The notes below the pieces were generated by a model. That model was not told the DNA's origin. It ran no database searches and saw only the letters and a program-made list of their open reading frames with translations. From the NCBI RefSeq assembly GCF_000365305.1, contig NZ_CM001841.1:4204740-4268739 (forward strand): a stretch of 64,000 nt of DNA, in the 5' to 3' direction. This stretch comes from Dickeya dianthicola NCPPB 453 (GTDB lineage Bacteria; Pseudomonadota; Gammaproteobacteria; Enterobacterales; Enterobacteriaceae). The translations under genes and the position numbers were made by a program. Below, in pieces: positions 1-9,477 of the stretch (position 1 is its first letter; the number at the start of each line of letters is the position of its first letter).

Positions 1-232
1 GATCAAACGGATCCTGCCCAATCAACACTTTGCGGAAAAAGCTGTTCACCACATACGGGCGGATCACTTCCGGCGGCGCAAACGCATAGCCTTTGTGACC
101 GCTGTCGGCGGTGATGGTCAGCAGCGCCATGCTGGCCTGATGCTCATCGCCCGGATGGGAGTGCCCGGCGCTGTCAGCGACGCGGCGAGTGGGGTAAGTG
201 AAGACGGTGACGTCAATCGATTCTATTTTCAC
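1..232 (-). CDS. Enolase-superfamily (mandelate racemase/muconate lactonizing-like) protein, N-terminal part
   Basis: The reading frame is open from a GTG at 232 to the window edge, giving 77 residues that begin MKIESIDVTVFTYPTRR. The pattern (an early beta strand, a segment TITADSGHKGYAF, then VIRPYVVNSFFRKVLIGQDPFD) is that of the N-terminal capping domain of mandelate racemase/muconate lactonizing enzymes, which act mostly as sugar-acid dehydratases or racemases; GQDPFD is a typical phrase of that family. The catalytic barrel lies outside the window, so substrate and subgroup cannot be told. A weak AGG lies about 10 bases before the GTG. It is transcribed away from trpS, in the same direction but downstream of its terminator, so it has its own promoter. 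Assignment to the superfamily is moderate in confidence; no gene name is given. Confidence 0.6.
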   Translation of the reverse strand, partial: MKIESIDVTVFTYPTRRVADSAGHSHPGDEHQASMALLTITADSGHKGYAFAPPEVIRPYVVNSFFRKVLIGQDPFD

Positions 233-521
233 GTTGTTACCTGCCTGAAGGTGAAGGCCAGCACGGGCTCTTATAACCATAAGAAGAACGGAGAGAGAAT
301 AAAAACACAGTGCTGATTTAATAAAATTGCGTTTTATTTTTATCAATTATTGAGGAAGTCTGCTGTGAGGTCATTAGGCAATTTATAACATTTGTGAAAA
401 TTATCCGCCCGATGATTATGCAATTGCCCTATTTACAATCCCTTTGCCCATCAGGACATAAAAAAAGCGCCGTTCCTGATGGGAAAACGGCGCTGTCTGA
501 ATCGGTCCGGCGAAAAGCAGA
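233..521. other. Spacer between trpS and the enolase-like gene
   Basis: This stretch is AT-rich in its middle (about 300-440) and holds the trpS terminator at 460-494 and presumably the promoter of the leftward gene at 232. Small open frames on the plus strand here show no recognisable protein. Confidence 0.5.
460..494 (-). terminator. Rho-independent terminator of trpS
   Basis: A 9-bp perfect stem (AGCGCCGTT at 466-474 with AACGGCGCT at 486-494) is followed, in the minus direction, by a run of seven T. It lies 28 bases after the trpS stop codon and probably ends the dam-rpe-gph-trpS transcript. Confidence 0.88.
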
Positions 522-1526
522 CTACGGGCGAGCCACGAATCCAACCACGTCATACACCTTACGCAGCGTTTCCTGCGCGCGGGCGCTGGCTTTCTGCGCG
601 CCGTCACGCATGACCTGCTGCAAAAAGGCTTCATCATCGCGGAAGCGGTGATAACGCGCCTGCAATTCGCTCAGCATGCCGGAGACGGCGTCTGCCACCG
701 CGCCTTTCAGGTGACCATACATCTGGCCGTCGAACGCTTTCTCCAGTTCGGGAATGGATTTCCCGGTCACCCCGGAGAGAATATCCAGCAGGTTGGATAC
801 GCCGGCTTTGTTTTGCAGGTCGTAACGCACCACCGGCGGCTCGTCGGAATCCGTTACCGCACGTTTGATCTTCTTCACCACCGATTTGGGGTCTTCCAGC
901 AGGCCGATGACATTATTGCGGTTGTCATCCGACTTGGACATTTTTCTGGTCGGCTCCAGCAGCGACATCACCCGCGCTCCCGATTTGGGAATAAACGGCT
1001 CCGGAATACGGAAGATTTCGCCGTAAATCGCGTTGAAACGCTGGGCGATATCACGACTCAGTTCCAAATGCTGTTTCTGGTCTTCTCCAACCGGCACCTG
1101 ATTAGTCTGATACAGCAGGATATCGGCCGCCATCAATACCGGATAGTCGAACAGGCCGGCGTTGATGTTTTCCTCATAACGGGCGGACTTGTCCTTGAAC
1201 TGGGTCATCCGGCTCAGTTCGCCGAAATAAGTGTAACAGTTCAGCAGCCAGCTCAGCTGCGCGTGCTCCGGCACATGCGACTGAACGAAAATCGTGCTTT
1301 TTTGCGGGTCGATGCCGCAAGCCAGATAGAGCGCCAGCGTGTCCAGCGTCGCTTTGCGCAATTGCTGCGGGTCCTGACGCACGGTGATCGCATGCTGATC
1401 CACGATGCAATAGATGCAGTCAAAATCATCCTGCATGTTGACCCACTGACGTAACGCACCCATGTAGTTACCAATGGTCAACTCGCCTGACGGCTGTGCG
1501 CCGCTAAATACAATGGGCTTACTCAT
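522..1526 (-). CDS. trpS: Tryptophanyl-tRNA synthetase
   Basis: Cytoplasmic class I aminoacyl-tRNA synthetase that charges tRNA-Trp. The start at 1526 ([14 protein letters not shown]) gives 334 residues, the length known for E. coli TrpS; an upstream in-frame start would add 13 residues not found in the family. The class I signature TIGN is at residues 17-20 and the KMSKS loop at 195-199, both intact. The gene is last of a tight minus-strand series dam, rpe, gph, trpS: only one base separates the gph stop from the trpS start, so translation is probably coupled. A strong terminator follows. This gene order is the one known in E. coli. Confidence 0.98.
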   Translation of the reverse strand: MSKPIVFSGAQPSGELTIGNYMGALRQWVNMQDDFDCIYCIVDQHAITVRQDPQQLRKATLDTLALYLACGIDPQKSTIFVQSHVPEHAQLSWLLNCYTYFGELSRMTQFKDKSARYEENINAGLFDYPVLMAADILLYQTNQVPVGEDQKQHLELSRDIAQRFNAIYGEIFRIPEPFIPKSGARVMSLLEPTRKMSKSDDNRNNVIGLLEDPKSVVKKIKRAVTDSDEPPVVRYDLQNKAGVSNLLDILSGVTGKSIPELEKAFDGQMYGHLKGAVADAVSGMLSELQARYHRFRDDEAFLQQVMRDGAQKASARAQETLRKVYDVVGFVARP

Positions 1527-1527
1527 G

Positions 1528-2226
1528 TCATGCTTCCTGATCGTTTGAAAGGGGTAACCCGGCAAGGGTCAATAAATCCGCAAAGCTACCCAGCACCACG
1601 TCGGGGTGGCTCAGGGCGATCGCCTCGCCATAGTTATAGCCGTACGTCATGCCGACGCACGGGCATCCGGCGGCCCGCGCCGCCTGTATATCATTGCGCG
1701 AATCGCCGACGAACAGCAACTCGTTCGCCCGCAGGCCGAGCTTGCCCAGCACCATGTACAACGGCGCCGGATGCGGCTTTTTCTCGGTCACGTCATCGCC
1801 GCCGATGATCAGCGAGAAGTCGTCGCCGATCCCCAACATCTCCAGCAGCGGCGCAACAAACGGCGTCGGCTTATTGGTGACGACCGCCATGCGAAAACCG
1901 CGCTCGGCCAATTGGGCCAGCGTTTCCTGCACGCCCGGAAACAGCTGGCTACCGCTGTCCACCGTGCGGGCATAATACTTGTCGAACAGCGAACGGGCGT
2001 CCTGAACCTGCCGAGCCGTCGGTTCCATGCCCGCCCAGCGTAATGCGCGTTCCACCAGCACATCGGCGCCGTTGCCAATCCAGGTGGACACCCGCTCTTC
2101 GCCCGCATGAGGCAGCGATAACGCACCCAATGTCATATCGACCGCGTTGGTCAGCCCCGGCGCGCTGTTGATCAGCGTGCCGTCAAGGTCGAACGCCAGC
2201 CCGCGGATCGCCGCAAAATCAGTCAT
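1528..2226 (-). CDS. gph: Phosphoglycolate phosphatase
   Basis: HAD-superfamily phosphatase that removes phosphate from 2-phosphoglycolate, a product of DNA 3'-end repair. With the start at 2226 ([18 protein letters not shown]) it has 232 residues; a longer frame from 2262 is rejected because it would reach deep into rpe and adds no family residues. The HAD motif I DLDGTL sits at residues 13-18, motif II is VVTNKP, and motif III/IV is KPHPAP followed by [12 protein letters not shown]. The protein is about 20 residues shorter than the E. coli protein (252), mainly at the N-terminus. Its start overlaps the end of rpe by 8 bases, which fits co-translation in the dam-rpe-gph-trpS series. Confidence 0.96.
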   Translation of the reverse strand: MTDFAAIRGLAFDLDGTLINSAPGLTNAVDMTLGALSLPHAGEERVSTWIGNGADVLVERALRWAGMEPTARQVQDARSLFDKYYARTVDSGSQLFPGVQETLAQLAERGFRMAVVTNKPTPFVAPLLEMLGIGDDFSLIIGGDDVTEKKPHPAPLYMVLGKLGLRANELLFVGDSRNDIQAARAAGCPCVGMTYGYNYGEAIALSHPDVVLGSFADLLTLAGLPLSNDQEA

Positions 2227-2896
2227 GACGTACCGCCTCCAGTTCCTGTCGCATACGTTCAATCACCGCCCGATAATCCGGCTGGCCGAAAATCGCCGAA
2301 CCGGCGACAAACATGTCCGCCCCGGCAGCCGCAATCTGCGCGATGTTCTCGACTTTAACGCCGCCATCCACTTCCAGGCGAATATCGTAGCCGCTTTCAT
2401 CAATCCGCTGGCGTACCTGACGCAGTTTATCCAGCGTGGACGGAATGAAAGACTGGCCGCCAAAGCCCGGATTGACGGACATCAGCAGAATGATGTCCAG
2501 CTTATCCATCACATAATCGAGATAACTCAGCGAAGTGGCGGGGTTAAACACCAGACCGGCCTTACAGCCGTGATCCTTGATCAATTGCAGGGTGCGGTCG
2601 ACATGCTCGGACGCTTCAGGATGAAACGTGATGAAACTGGCGCCGGCGTCGGCAAAATCGGGGATTAGCCGATCCACCGGTTTTACCATCAGATGCACAT
2701 CCACCGGTGCGGTAATGCCATAATTGCGCAGAGATTTCAGCACCAGCGGACCGATAGTCAGATTAGGAACATAGTGATTGTCCATCACGTCAAAGTGGAC
2801 CACATCCGCCCCGGCCGCCAGGACGTGCGCCGTGTCCTCGCCAAGACGGGCAAAGTCAGCCGACAAAATAGACGGGGCGATTAAAAACGGTTTCAT
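2219..2896 (-). CDS. rpe: Ribulose-phosphate 3-epimerase
   Basis: Cytosolic TIM-barrel enzyme of the pentose phosphate pathway, interconverting ribulose 5-phosphate and xylulose 5-phosphate. The start at 2896 ([15 protein letters not shown]) gives 225 residues, the E. coli length. The metal and catalytic motif [12 protein letters not shown] lies at residues 34-45, a second site is VHLMV, and the phosphate-binding loop is VDGGVKVEN near residue 176. It lies between dam (134 bases upstream) and gph (8-base overlap). The SD-like GGAG is just upstream of the chosen start, and the five-codon upstream extension is not conserved. Confidence 0.98.
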   Translation of the reverse strand: MKPFLIAPSILSADFARLGEDTAHVLAAGADVVHFDVMDNHYVPNLTIGPLVLKSLRNYGITAPVDVHLMVKPVDRLIPDFADAGASFITFHPEASEHVDRTLQLIKDHGCKAGLVFNPATSLSYLDYVMDKLDIILLMSVNPGFGGQSFIPSTLDKLRQVRQRIDESGYDIRLEVDGGVKVENIAQIAAAGADMFVAGSAIFGQPDYRAVIERMRQELEAVRHD

Positions 2897-3030
2897 GCGC
2901 TTCTCCAAACCATCAAGTCTGCATTCGCTGCCCAGGCGCTATTGCTTAATCACCCCCTGCGCAGCCACTCTGTTGGGGAACAATGTTTACTTCTTCACGC
3001 CGCCCATCCGCCCGGAGCGCCCTGTGACGT

Positions 3031-3858
3031 TCAGACCGCCGCCTGGCAATATAACGCCAGCAATTCGTTGACCTTGCTGCGGCCCGAAATATTGCGGCTG
3101 ATGGTGCGACGCGCCTTAACCACATACAACGACGACGCATCACGATACCACTCACGAGTCAGAACCGTATCGTGATTGGAAATCAGTACCGGAATCTGGT
3201 TTTGCGACGACAACTGTTGCGCCAGCTGCGCCAGATTCTGTTGGTCCCGATGGTTAAAGTTGTTGGTGTGGTACGCCGTAAAGTTGGCCGTGGCCGACAG
3301 CGGCGCATAAGGCGGGTCGCAATACACCACCGAGCCTGGCATGGCGTTAGTCAGCGTCTGCTGATAATGCTCGCATACGAACGTAGCGTTCTGCGACTTT
3401 TCCGCAAACCAGTAAAGCTCTTCTTCCGGAAAATAGGGTTTCTTATAGCGCCCGAACGGTACATTGAACTCGCCACGCATGTTATAGCGGCACAGGCCGT
3501 TATAACAATGACGGTTCAGATACAGAAACAGCAACGCCCGACGATAATCGTTGGTACAGAGATTGAACTCCACTCTCAACCGGTAAAAAACATCCGAGGT
3601 ATTCACTTCATCAATAAACAGCTCGCGGGCATCGCTGATGAAAGCATCGGTTTCAGTTTTGACAATTTTATAGAGATTAATCAGATCGCTGTTGATATCC
3701 GCCAGAATATAGCTGTCGTAGTCAGTATTGAGAAATACGGAACCCGCGCCCACGAAAGGCTCGATTAATCGCTCTCCCGCTGGCAGATATCGGCGAATCT
3801 CCTCCACCAGCGGATATTTCCCACCGGCCCATTTTAAGAACGCGCGGTTTTTCTTCAT
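3031..3858 (-). CDS. dam: DNA adenine methylase (GATC)
   Basis: Methylates N6 of adenine in GATC sites using S-adenosylmethionine; sets strand identity for mismatch repair and timing of replication. 275 residues against 278 in E. coli. Motifs in order: the SAM-contact loop FLKWAGGK (residues 7-14), FVGAGSVF (35-42), and the catalytic DPPY at 181-184, all intact. The N-terminal half also has the DNA-contact segment RRALLFLYLNRHCYNGLCRYN. damX lies 76 bases upstream and rpe 134 bases downstream, as in E. coli, where the aroK-to-trpS genes form a complex operon. Confidence 0.98.
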   Translation of the reverse strand: MKKNRAFLKWAGGKYPLVEEIRRYLPAGERLIEPFVGAGSVFLNTDYDSYILADINSDLINLYKIVKTETDAFISDARELFIDEVNTSDVFYRLRVEFNLCTNDYRRALLFLYLNRHCYNGLCRYNMRGEFNVPFGRYKKPYFPEEELYWFAEKSQNATFVCEHYQQTLTNAMPGSVVYCDPPYAPLSATANFTAYHTNNFNHRDQQNLAQLAQQLSSQNQIPVLISNHDTVLTREWYRDASSLYVVKARRTISRNISGRSKVNELLALYCQAAV

Positions 3859-3934
3859 GCCGTCGTTAGTTACTCACACAGTTCAGAGCCACGGATTGTA
3901 CTCTGTTAAGACAGCACATCAGGGCCAATTGGTC

Positions 3935-4987
3935 TTACTTGGTCAAGTCCTGTTTCACCTGACGGATCGGCCTGACCCAAGGTTTTTTCGCCTGAACATC
4001 AGCAGGCAAGGACGCAATAGCACGCTTGGCATCCTCCGGCGAGGCGTAAACGCCATTCACCAGAACATACCAGGGCCGCCCGTCACGTTTCGTTTCATAT
4101 ACCCAGTAATTCGCCAACCGCTGCTCCCGGGCATACACCTTGAGGGACTCTTCGCGGGACGCACTGCTGAGTTGCACAGTAAAGTGGCCGGCCGGCGCAC
4201 TCTGGATAGCCGTACCGCTCTGACTTGCGGCGGACGCTGCCGGTTTGACCGCCGTTGCCGGCTTGCTGGCCGGTGCGGGCGTCACCGCCGTCGTAGGTGC
4301 CCGATGCGTATTCGCGGTAGGTTTGGCGGTTTCTTTCCCCTCAGCAACGGCTTTACGCGATGCCGGAGAGGATTGTTTTTCCGCCTGAACATGGGGAGGC
4401 GCTTTTTCCGCCGGCTGAGCACGGCCGCCTTTGGTTGCCGGCGTCAGCACGGTCGCCGGTTCGGTCGGCAGCCCGGAAGACAGTGCGTTGACCCGGTCCT
4501 GTTGCTGGGGCTGGGACAGCGCATCGGTAATATTACCCGGCAATTCAATACGCTGCTGGTTGTCATTTTGCGCAGGCAACGGCGCCTGCGTGGGCGTACC
4601 GGAAACAGGTTGACCACTCAGCGCCTGCACAGAGCCGGTAGCCGCACTCTGGGCCGCGACCGGCGCCGGAGAAGATGGCTGAGACGCCGCTGGCGGCGGT
4701 GTTCCCGGTTCCTGACTGGAAGACATAGACGATGACAGATCGATATTCCTGCCAGAGCCTGCTGGTTGCGACGGAGCCGAAGACGTATTCTGACCGGGAG
4801 ATTGCAGAGCAGAACCAATGCCGATTATCAGCAGCACCAGAACCACAATACCGATACCAATCATGGTGTGTTGTCTGGATAGCGAAACACTGGGGGCAGA
4901 GAAGCCTTTGCTTCGTCTCTGCTGGCGCACAGGGCGTCGATCGCTGGTATCCGGCTTCAATTCTTCTTCCGGATTGAACTCATCCAT
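3935..4987 (-). CDS. damX: Division protein DamX with SPOR domain
   Basis: Inner-membrane bitopic protein that goes to the division site by binding denuded septal peptidoglycan. 350 residues, clearly shorter than the E. coli protein (428). Layout: charged cytoplasmic N-terminus (1-40), one membrane segment (about 42-61, rich in I, V, L and G), a long Pro/Ala/Gln/Ser-rich periplasmic linker (about 62-265), and a C-terminal SPOR domain (about 268-345: GHFTVQLSSASREESLK... and VLVNGVYASPEDAKRAIASLP). The linker carries most of the length loss. It lies between aroB and dam. The order and SPOR domain make the assignment safe; the linker is low-complexity and should evolve fast. Confidence 0.95.
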   Translation of the reverse strand: MDEFNPEEELKPDTSDRRPVRQQRRSKGFSAPSVSLSRQHTMIGIGIVVLVLLIIGIGSALQSPGQNTSSAPSQPAGSGRNIDLSSSMSSSQEPGTPPPAASQPSSPAPVAAQSAATGSVQALSGQPVSGTPTQAPLPAQNDNQQRIELPGNITDALSQPQQQDRVNALSSGLPTEPATVLTPATKGGRAQPAEKAPPHVQAEKQSSPASRKAVAEGKETAKPTANTHRAPTTAVTPAPASKPATAVKPAASAASQSGTAIQSAPAGHFTVQLSSASREESLKVYAREQRLANYWVYETKRDGRPWYVLVNGVYASPEDAKRAIASLPADVQAKKPWVRPIRQVKQDLTK

Positions 4988-5122
4988 TTATACCCTCCAA
5001 CTGAAAGGCTAGCTTTCGCGGACATCTGACACTGCGAAAGGCTAAATCATAAGGCATTGTATTTTAAACGTAAACCACCGCAGCTCCCGCCTGCTGGCTA
5101 TTCAGCCAGTCAGCGAGCGCGT

Positions 5123-6208
5123 TTAGGGAAGGCAGTCGGCAATAGATGCCAGCACCAGTTCGTGCGATACACCCGATCGGACTTCCGACTGACCTATCGC
5201 CGTGGGCAGAACCAAACGCAGTTCCCCCGCCAGCACCTTCTTATCCCGCATCATGTGCGGCAGATACGCTTGCGGAACCATTTCACGCGGCCCGGTGACA
5301 GGCAATCCGGCCCGCCGCAACAGCGCCCTGACGCGCTCAACATCGTCAGCGCCAAACTGTCCGAGACGGCGTGCGGCCTCGGCCGCCATGACCATGCCCG
5401 CCGCTACGGCTTCGCCATGCAGCCAGTTGCCGTAACCCATTTCCGCTTCAATGGCATGTCCATAAGTGTGGCCCAAATTCAGCAAGGCGCGCAGTCCGGA
5501 TTCACGTTCATCCGCCGCCACTACCTCCGCCTTCAGTTCACAACACCGGCGGATGCAGTAAGCCAGCTCTTCATCCTGCAGCTTGCGCACAGCATCAATA
5601 TGGTCTTCCAGCCATTCGAAAAACGCGCGATCAAGAATAATGCCATACTTGATCACTTCAGCCAGACCGGAGGAAAGCTCGCGTGCGGGCAGCGTTTTAA
5701 GGCAATCCAGATCGACCACCACCGAAGCAGGCTGGTAGAACGCGCCAATCATATTTTTGCCTAGCGGATGATTGACGGCGGTTTTTCCGCCGACGGAAGA
5801 ATCGACCTGCGCCAGCAACGTGGTCGGAACCTGAATGAAGCGAACGCCGCGCTGATAACAGGCGGCGGCAAAGCCGGTCAGGTCGCCGATAACGCCGCCA
5901 CCCAACGCGACCAGCGTAGTGTCGCGCCCATGCGGCCGGGCCAGCAAGGCCGAAAATACCTGCTCCAGCACGGCTAAAGACTTGAACTGCTCGCCATCAG
6001 GCAGAATCACCTGATCAACCCGTACACCGCTTTTTTCCAGCAGATCACGCAACGCATCCAGATAAAGCGGCGCCAGCGTCTCATTGGTCACCAGCATGGC
6101 CTGATCGCCAGCCTTCAGTGGCATAAAAGAAACCGCATCGTTGAAAAGACCGGCGGCTATCGTAATGGGGTAACTGCGTTCCCCAAGGGTTACGGTGACT
6201 CTTTCCAT
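5123..6208 (-). CDS. aroB: 3-dehydroquinate synthase
   Basis: Second step of the shikimate pathway: converts DAHP to 3-dehydroquinate with NAD and a divalent metal. The start at 6208 ([15 protein letters not shown]) gives 361 residues (E. coli 362). The NAD-binding [11 protein letters not shown] motif is at residues 103-113, the substrate loop [15 protein letters not shown] at 134-148, and the metal ligands fall in [10 protein letters not shown] (Glu) and in the two His-containing segments [13 protein letters not shown] and [12 protein letters not shown]. It follows aroK by 53 bases and probably shares its promoter, as in E. coli. A 17-codon upstream extension in the raw frame is not part of the family. 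Confidence 0.98.
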   Translation of the reverse strand: MERVTVTLGERSYPITIAAGLFNDAVSFMPLKAGDQAMLVTNETLAPLYLDALRDLLEKSGVRVDQVILPDGEQFKSLAVLEQVFSALLARPHGRDTTLVALGGGVIGDLTGFAAACYQRGVRFIQVPTTLLAQVDSSVGGKTAVNHPLGKNMIGAFYQPASVVVDLDCLKTLPARELSSGLAEVIKYGIILDRAFFEWLEDHIDAVRKLQDEELAYCIRRCCELKAEVVAADERESGLRALLNLGHTYGHAIEAEMGYGNWLHGEAVAAGMVMAAEAARRLGQFGADDVERVRALLRRAGLPVTGPREMVPQAYLPHMMRDKKVLAGELRLVLPTAIGQSEVRSGVSHELVLASIADCLP

Positions 6209-6261
6209 GCGCGTTCCATGATCTATCAGATAGCCTGCGGCGTGCAGGAGATTACACAAAA

Positions 6262-6783
6262 TCAGTTGCTTTCCAGCATGCTGATGATTTGGTTGGCAAC
6301 GACCTTAGCGCTTTGTTCATCAGTGCGAATCGTGACATCGGCGATTTCTTCATACAGCGGATTACGCTCTTTCGCCAATGCCTCCAACACTTCGCGTGGT
6401 GGGGTTTCAACCTGAAGCAACGGACGTTTTTTATCTCGTTGAGTACGGGCCAACTGTTTTTCAATGGTGGTTTCCAGATACACCACCACGCCACGTGCAG
6501 ACAGGCGATTGCGGGTTTCACGTGATTTCACCGAACCGCCGCCCGTTGCCAGTACAATGCCCTGCTTTTCCGTCAATTCATTAATGACTTTCTCTTCGCG
6601 CTCGCGGAAGCCTTCCTCGCCTTCCACATCAAATACCCAGCCCACATCAGCCCCGGTACGTCGCTCAATTTCTTGATCGGAGTCGAAAAATTCCATATTG
6701 AGCTGCTGAGCTAACTGACGGCCAATAGTGCTTTTGCCTGCACCCATAGGCCCAACCAGAAAGATATTGCGTTTCTCTGCCAT
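6262..6783 (-). CDS. aroK: Shikimate kinase I
   Basis: Phosphorylates shikimate at the 3-OH in aromatic amino acid synthesis. The start at 6783 ([18 protein letters not shown]) gives 173 residues, equal to E. coli AroK. The P-loop GPMGAGKS is at residues 11-18; the shikimate-binding DSDQEIE follows, then the GFREREEKV segment, LATGGGSV, and the lid RDKKRPLL. It is the first gene of the leftward aroK-aroB-damX-dam group; the 460-base spacer to hofQ should hold its promoter. The upstream in-frame extension (16 codons) is not conserved. Confidence 0.98.
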   Translation of the reverse strand: MAEKRNIFLVGPMGAGKSTIGRQLAQQLNMEFFDSDQEIERRTGADVGWVFDVEGEEGFREREEKVINELTEKQGIVLATGGGSVKSRETRNRLSARGVVVYLETTIEKQLARTQRDKKRPLLQVETPPREVLEALAKERNPLYEEIADVTIRTDEQSAKVVANQIISMLESN

Positions 6784-6973
6784 TTTTTTGGTATTACTAA
6801 GAAATTCGTTAATGATAACCCGCCCCGCCATGTAACCTGCGGCGGAACCTAAACTGAAACCTCATGAGCGATAGTGCGAGAATCAGACGAAAAATTATCT
6901 CAATACTCAGGGTAGTTTGGCAACCGAATAAAATGCCACACGAATCAGGCAGCGATAAACCGTCGTTTTATCC

Positions 6974-7055
6974 CCGTCATACTTCAAGTTGCAGGTGCGT
7001 TACGTTGTTCAAAACGCGAGCGTTTTGTCCTGCAACTTGAATTATTTGGGGTATA
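6974..7055. repeat. Dispersed intergenic inverted repeat (ACTTCAAGTTGCAGG type)
   Basis: CTTCAAGTTGCAGG at 6982-6995 pairs with CCTGCAACTTGAA at 7029-7041, followed by TTATTTGGGGTATA; inside lies a second hairpin AAAACGCGAGCGTTTT (7011-7026). The outer half recurs, reversed, at 60303-60328. Repeats of this kind are common between genes in Dickeya, Pectobacterium, Yersinia and Serratia (general knowledge); they are not ERIC. Confidence 0.75.
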
Positions 7056-7153
7056 CGCCGCTGATGTAACACCACTTCCGTGCTCAAGCCGCTATCCTTG
7101 TATGCTAAAACGAGGATATCGTCAAACGATGAAGGCCACTATTTAACAATGTG

Positions 7154-7202
7154 GGTTAACAAAGCGTGCAGGTTAACAAAGCGTGCAGGTTAACAAAGCG
7201 TG
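7154..7202. repeat. 17-bp tandem repeat, 2.9 copies
   Basis: The unit GGTTAACAAAGCGTGCA occurs at 7154-7170 and 7171-7187 exactly, and its first 15 bases again at 7188-7202. It lies 46 bases after the hofQ stop codon, outside any gene. Confidence 0.95.
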
Positions 7203-7247
7203 TTAGCAACGCGGGCCCACAAGACAGGCAGCGTTGCCTGTCCGCCT

Positions 7248-8552
7248 TCAGGCCGCCGGAGCGCGCCTGGCCGACTGAATCAATGTCGGCGTAATAAAGA
7301 TGACCAGCTCGCGGCGCGTGTGCTGCTGATTGTCGCTGCGGAACCATTGCCCTATGCCCGGCAACGCGCCCAGCCCCGGGACCTGCCGTTCCCCCTGATT
7401 CTTCTGCTGCTGGAAAATACCGCCCAGCACAATGGTTTCACCGTCCTGAACCGTCACCTGAGTCTGGATTTCCTGTTTATCGATCGCCAGTATTTCGCTC
7501 CCTTCACCCTGTTTGATGGCGCGCCCCGGCATATTCTGGCTAATCAACAGGCTGAGCGTAATCTGCCCGCCATGCAAAATCCTGGGCGTGACTTCCATTC
7601 CCAGCACCGCTTCCTTGAACTCAATCGACGTTGAGCCACTGGCGCCGCTGGATACCTGATACGGAATTTCCGTGCCCTGCTTGATGCTGGCCGTCTGCTG
7701 ATGTGCGGTAAACAAGCGCGGACTGGCGATAATCTCCACTTCATTTTCCTGCTCCAGCGCCATCAATTCCAGATCCAACAGCCGCCCGTTCAACTTCGCC
7801 AGATGAAACCCGGCATTGATGGCGGGCGACTCCACCGGCAGGCTGACGCTGAAATTGTTCATTTGCAGCGCCTGTCCCGTCGTCGCGGCATCGCCCAGCC
7901 CCCAGTTAACGCCCAGCGCCTTAAGATGTTCGCTGCTGATGGTCACGATATGCGCCGCCAGTTGTACCTGCGCCAGCGGTTTGTCCAGTTCCCCAATCCA
8001 GGGGCGAATTTGCTCCAGCGCTGCAACGACATCCCTCACCAACAGCGTATTGGTGCGCTTGTCCACCGTTACGCTGCCGCGCTCGGTCAGTAAGGTGCCG
8101 CGCTGACTCTGCAGGCTGGTTACTACGTCGGCGGCTTCCGCGTACTGCAGGGTGACGGACAGATTCTGCAACGGCAGTTGCTGGCGCTGCTTGGCCGCCA
8201 GTTCCTCCTGCTGCCGCTGCCGGTCTTTCATATAGGCGTCGGGGTAGACCATCATGACGCTGCCCTGCCGTTCAATCGTCAACTGCCCCATGCGCAGAAT
8301 AATATCCAGCGCCTGCTGCCAGGGAACCTGCTGCAAATTCAGGCTAACGTTGCCCGTCACGCCCGGCGCCACCACCAGATTAAGCTGCTGATGATCGGCC
8401 AGCGCCTGCAAGACGCGCTGGACCGGCACATCATCGAACGCCAGCGAAACCGGCTCGCCGCCGCGGGCTTCAGCGAGCATGCCGCTAAACAACACCATCA
8501 TCAGCCAGCTGTACCGACGCAACCGCCCGCCGGGAAAACGTCCTGTTTTCAT
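7248..8552 (-). CDS. hofQ: Outer-membrane secretin HofQ (PilQ/ComE type)
   Basis: Secretin expected to form an outer-membrane channel for a type IV pilus-like or DNA-uptake machine; E. coli HofQ is tied to use of DNA as a nutrient (literature). 434 residues. A hydrophobic segment at about 15-28 ending AEARG fits a signal peptide. It is followed by the STN-like domain (VSLAFDDVPVQRVLQALADHQQLNLVVAPGV), a secretin N domain (NLSVTLQYAEAADVVTSL..), and the C-terminal secretin domain ending with IVLGGIFQQQKNQGERQVPGL and LPGIGQWF, the secretin signature. It is the last gene of hofMNOPQ; a 17-base gap separates it from hofP. The frame is intact, so it is not a decayed gene. Confidence 0.95.
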   Translation of the reverse strand: MKTGRFPGGRLRRYSWLMMVLFSGMLAEARGGEPVSLAFDDVPVQRVLQALADHQQLNLVVAPGVTGNVSLNLQQVPWQQALDIILRMGQLTIERQGSVMMVYPDAYMKDRQRQQEELAAKQRQQLPLQNLSVTLQYAEAADVVTSLQSQRGTLLTERGSVTVDKRTNTLLVRDVVAALEQIRPWIGELDKPLAQVQLAAHIVTISSEHLKALGVNWGLGDAATTGQALQMNNFSVSLPVESPAINAGFHLAKLNGRLLDLELMALEQENEVEIIASPRLFTAHQQTASIKQGTEIPYQVSSGASGSTSIEFKEAVLGMEVTPRILHGGQITLSLLISQNMPGRAIKQGEGSEILAIDKQEIQTQVTVQDGETIVLGGIFQQQKNQGERQVPGLGALPGIGQWFRSDNQQHTRRELVIFITPTLIQSARRAPAA

Positions 8553-8569
8553 GCGTTATTCCTTATGCG

Positions 8570-8926
8570 TTATTCCGTTTTGTGATGAAAAGGCGAGCCA
8601 AGCTGAACCTCCGTCGCCCCACAGCGCACTGTCTCGTCTGCCGGGCGCAACGTAGCGCCAGTGCGATCCAGCCGCGTAATCCGCCAGTCGCCGGGCGGAA
8701 TAACGTCGCCATCGCGCACTCGCAGCCAGCCGCTTTGCGTCTGCGCCAGCCATCCGACCCACTGCGATGACGACCCCACCATGCCTTTCAACCGCCATTC
8801 ATTCGGTAACGATCGGCTCTCGCACGCGGCTTCCTGCCGCGGCTGGAACGGATCGCGCATCGTCTCCGCCTTCACCATTCCCGACAGCAAACCGAGCCAC
8901 AGCGCGACGCCTCGCCATCCGATCAT
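8570..8926 (-). CDS. hofP: HofP, PilP-like pilus assembly protein
   Basis: 118 residues starting at the ATG at 8926; a GTG one codon earlier (8929) is the alternative. The sequence TGATG shows that the hofO stop overlaps this ATG, so translation is likely coupled. A short hydrophobic N-terminus (about 3-20, ending VKAE) fits a signal peptide. The mature part has DPFQP near residue 25, then EWRLKGMVGSSSQWVGWLAQTQSGWLRVRDGDVIPPGDWRITRLD, which is the pattern of PilP-like periplasmic linkers that join the inner-membrane complex to the secretin. Two cysteines (in EAACESR and VRCGATE) may pair. Named from position and pattern. Confidence 0.85.
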   Translation of the reverse strand: MIGWRGVALWLGLLSGMVKAETMRDPFQPRQEAACESRSLPNEWRLKGMVGSSSQWVGWLAQTQSGWLRVRDGDVIPPGDWRITRLDRTGATLRPADETVRCGATEVQLGSPFHHKTE

Positions 8927-9477
8927 CACGCCGCCTCCACTGGCTGCGGCAGCGACAGCCGCAGTTCGATGCGCAGCCCGTCAGGCGCTTTGCGAATTGT
9001 CATATGATCGATGCGCAGCACCACCGGAAGCGCCCTGAAACGCGTCAGAAAATTCAGGGTAGCGGCATACTCCGCGCTAAACACCAGCAGCCAGGCAGGC
9101 GATGCCGTGTTCATGTCTTCCGCCGGCACCGGCCGCCACACCACCAGATGTACCCCGCTATCACGCAACGGCGCTTCCAGCCATGACGCCACGCGATCAG
9201 ACGGCTGGTCCGCCGTCAATGGCGGCTGGTCCGCCAGCCAGCGCTGAAGCGCGTGCAAGGCTGGCATCCGGGTAATTTTTTCCCGCCACTGTTCAATGAC
9301 CTGCGCGCTGTCCCGACGCTGCTGCTCCAGTTGCAACAGCAACTGCCGTTCTGCCGAAATCCATACCCCACCGACGATAAGCGCCGCCAGCATCACCAGC
9401 GCCGATGGCGCCAATAGCAGCAACCATAGCGGCGTTACCAGCCAACGGGCAGCTAGGGGGTAAAGCCACGCCATCAT
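8926..9477 (-). CDS. hofO: HofO, PilO-like pilus assembly protein
   Basis: 183 residues from the ATG at 9477; the next codon is also ATG (9474), and the hofN TGA is nested in the ATGATG. The longer frame up to 9510 overlaps hofN and is not favoured. One membrane segment at about residues 14-38 (LVTPLWLLLLAPSALVMLAALIVGGVWI) follows a short cytoplasmic tail. A coiled region comes next (about 40-75: ERQLLLQLEQQRRDSAQVIEQWREKI), and then an alpha/beta periplasmic domain. This is the layout of PilO/GspM proteins of the inner-membrane platform. Function is inferred from operon position between PilN- and PilP-like genes. Confidence 0.87.
   Translation of the reverse strand: MMAWLYPLAARWLVTPLWLLLLAPSALVMLAALIVGGVWISAERQLLLQLEQQRRDSAQVIEQWREKITRMPALHALQRWLADQPPLTADQPSDRVASWLEAPLRDSGVHLVVWRPVPAEDMNTASPAWLLVFSAEYAATLNFLTRFRALPVVLRIDHMTIRKAPDGLRIELRLSLPQPVEAA

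Larger units (their letters stand above)
6784..7247. other. Spacer between hofQ and aroK
   Basis: Holds the promoter region expected for aroK near 6784-6950 (AT-rich, no box I would place with confidence), a dispersed inverted repeat at 6974-7055, and a 17-bp tandem repeat at 7154-7202. No protein-coding frame is supported. Confidence 0.6.

Noticed and set aside
95-316. 73-residue plus-strand frame at the left edge
   Set aside because: It is antisense to the enolase-like gene over most of its length and has no recognisable domain.
6974-7055. ERIC element
   Set aside because: Hairpin and size are similar in kind but the sequence does not match the ERIC core.
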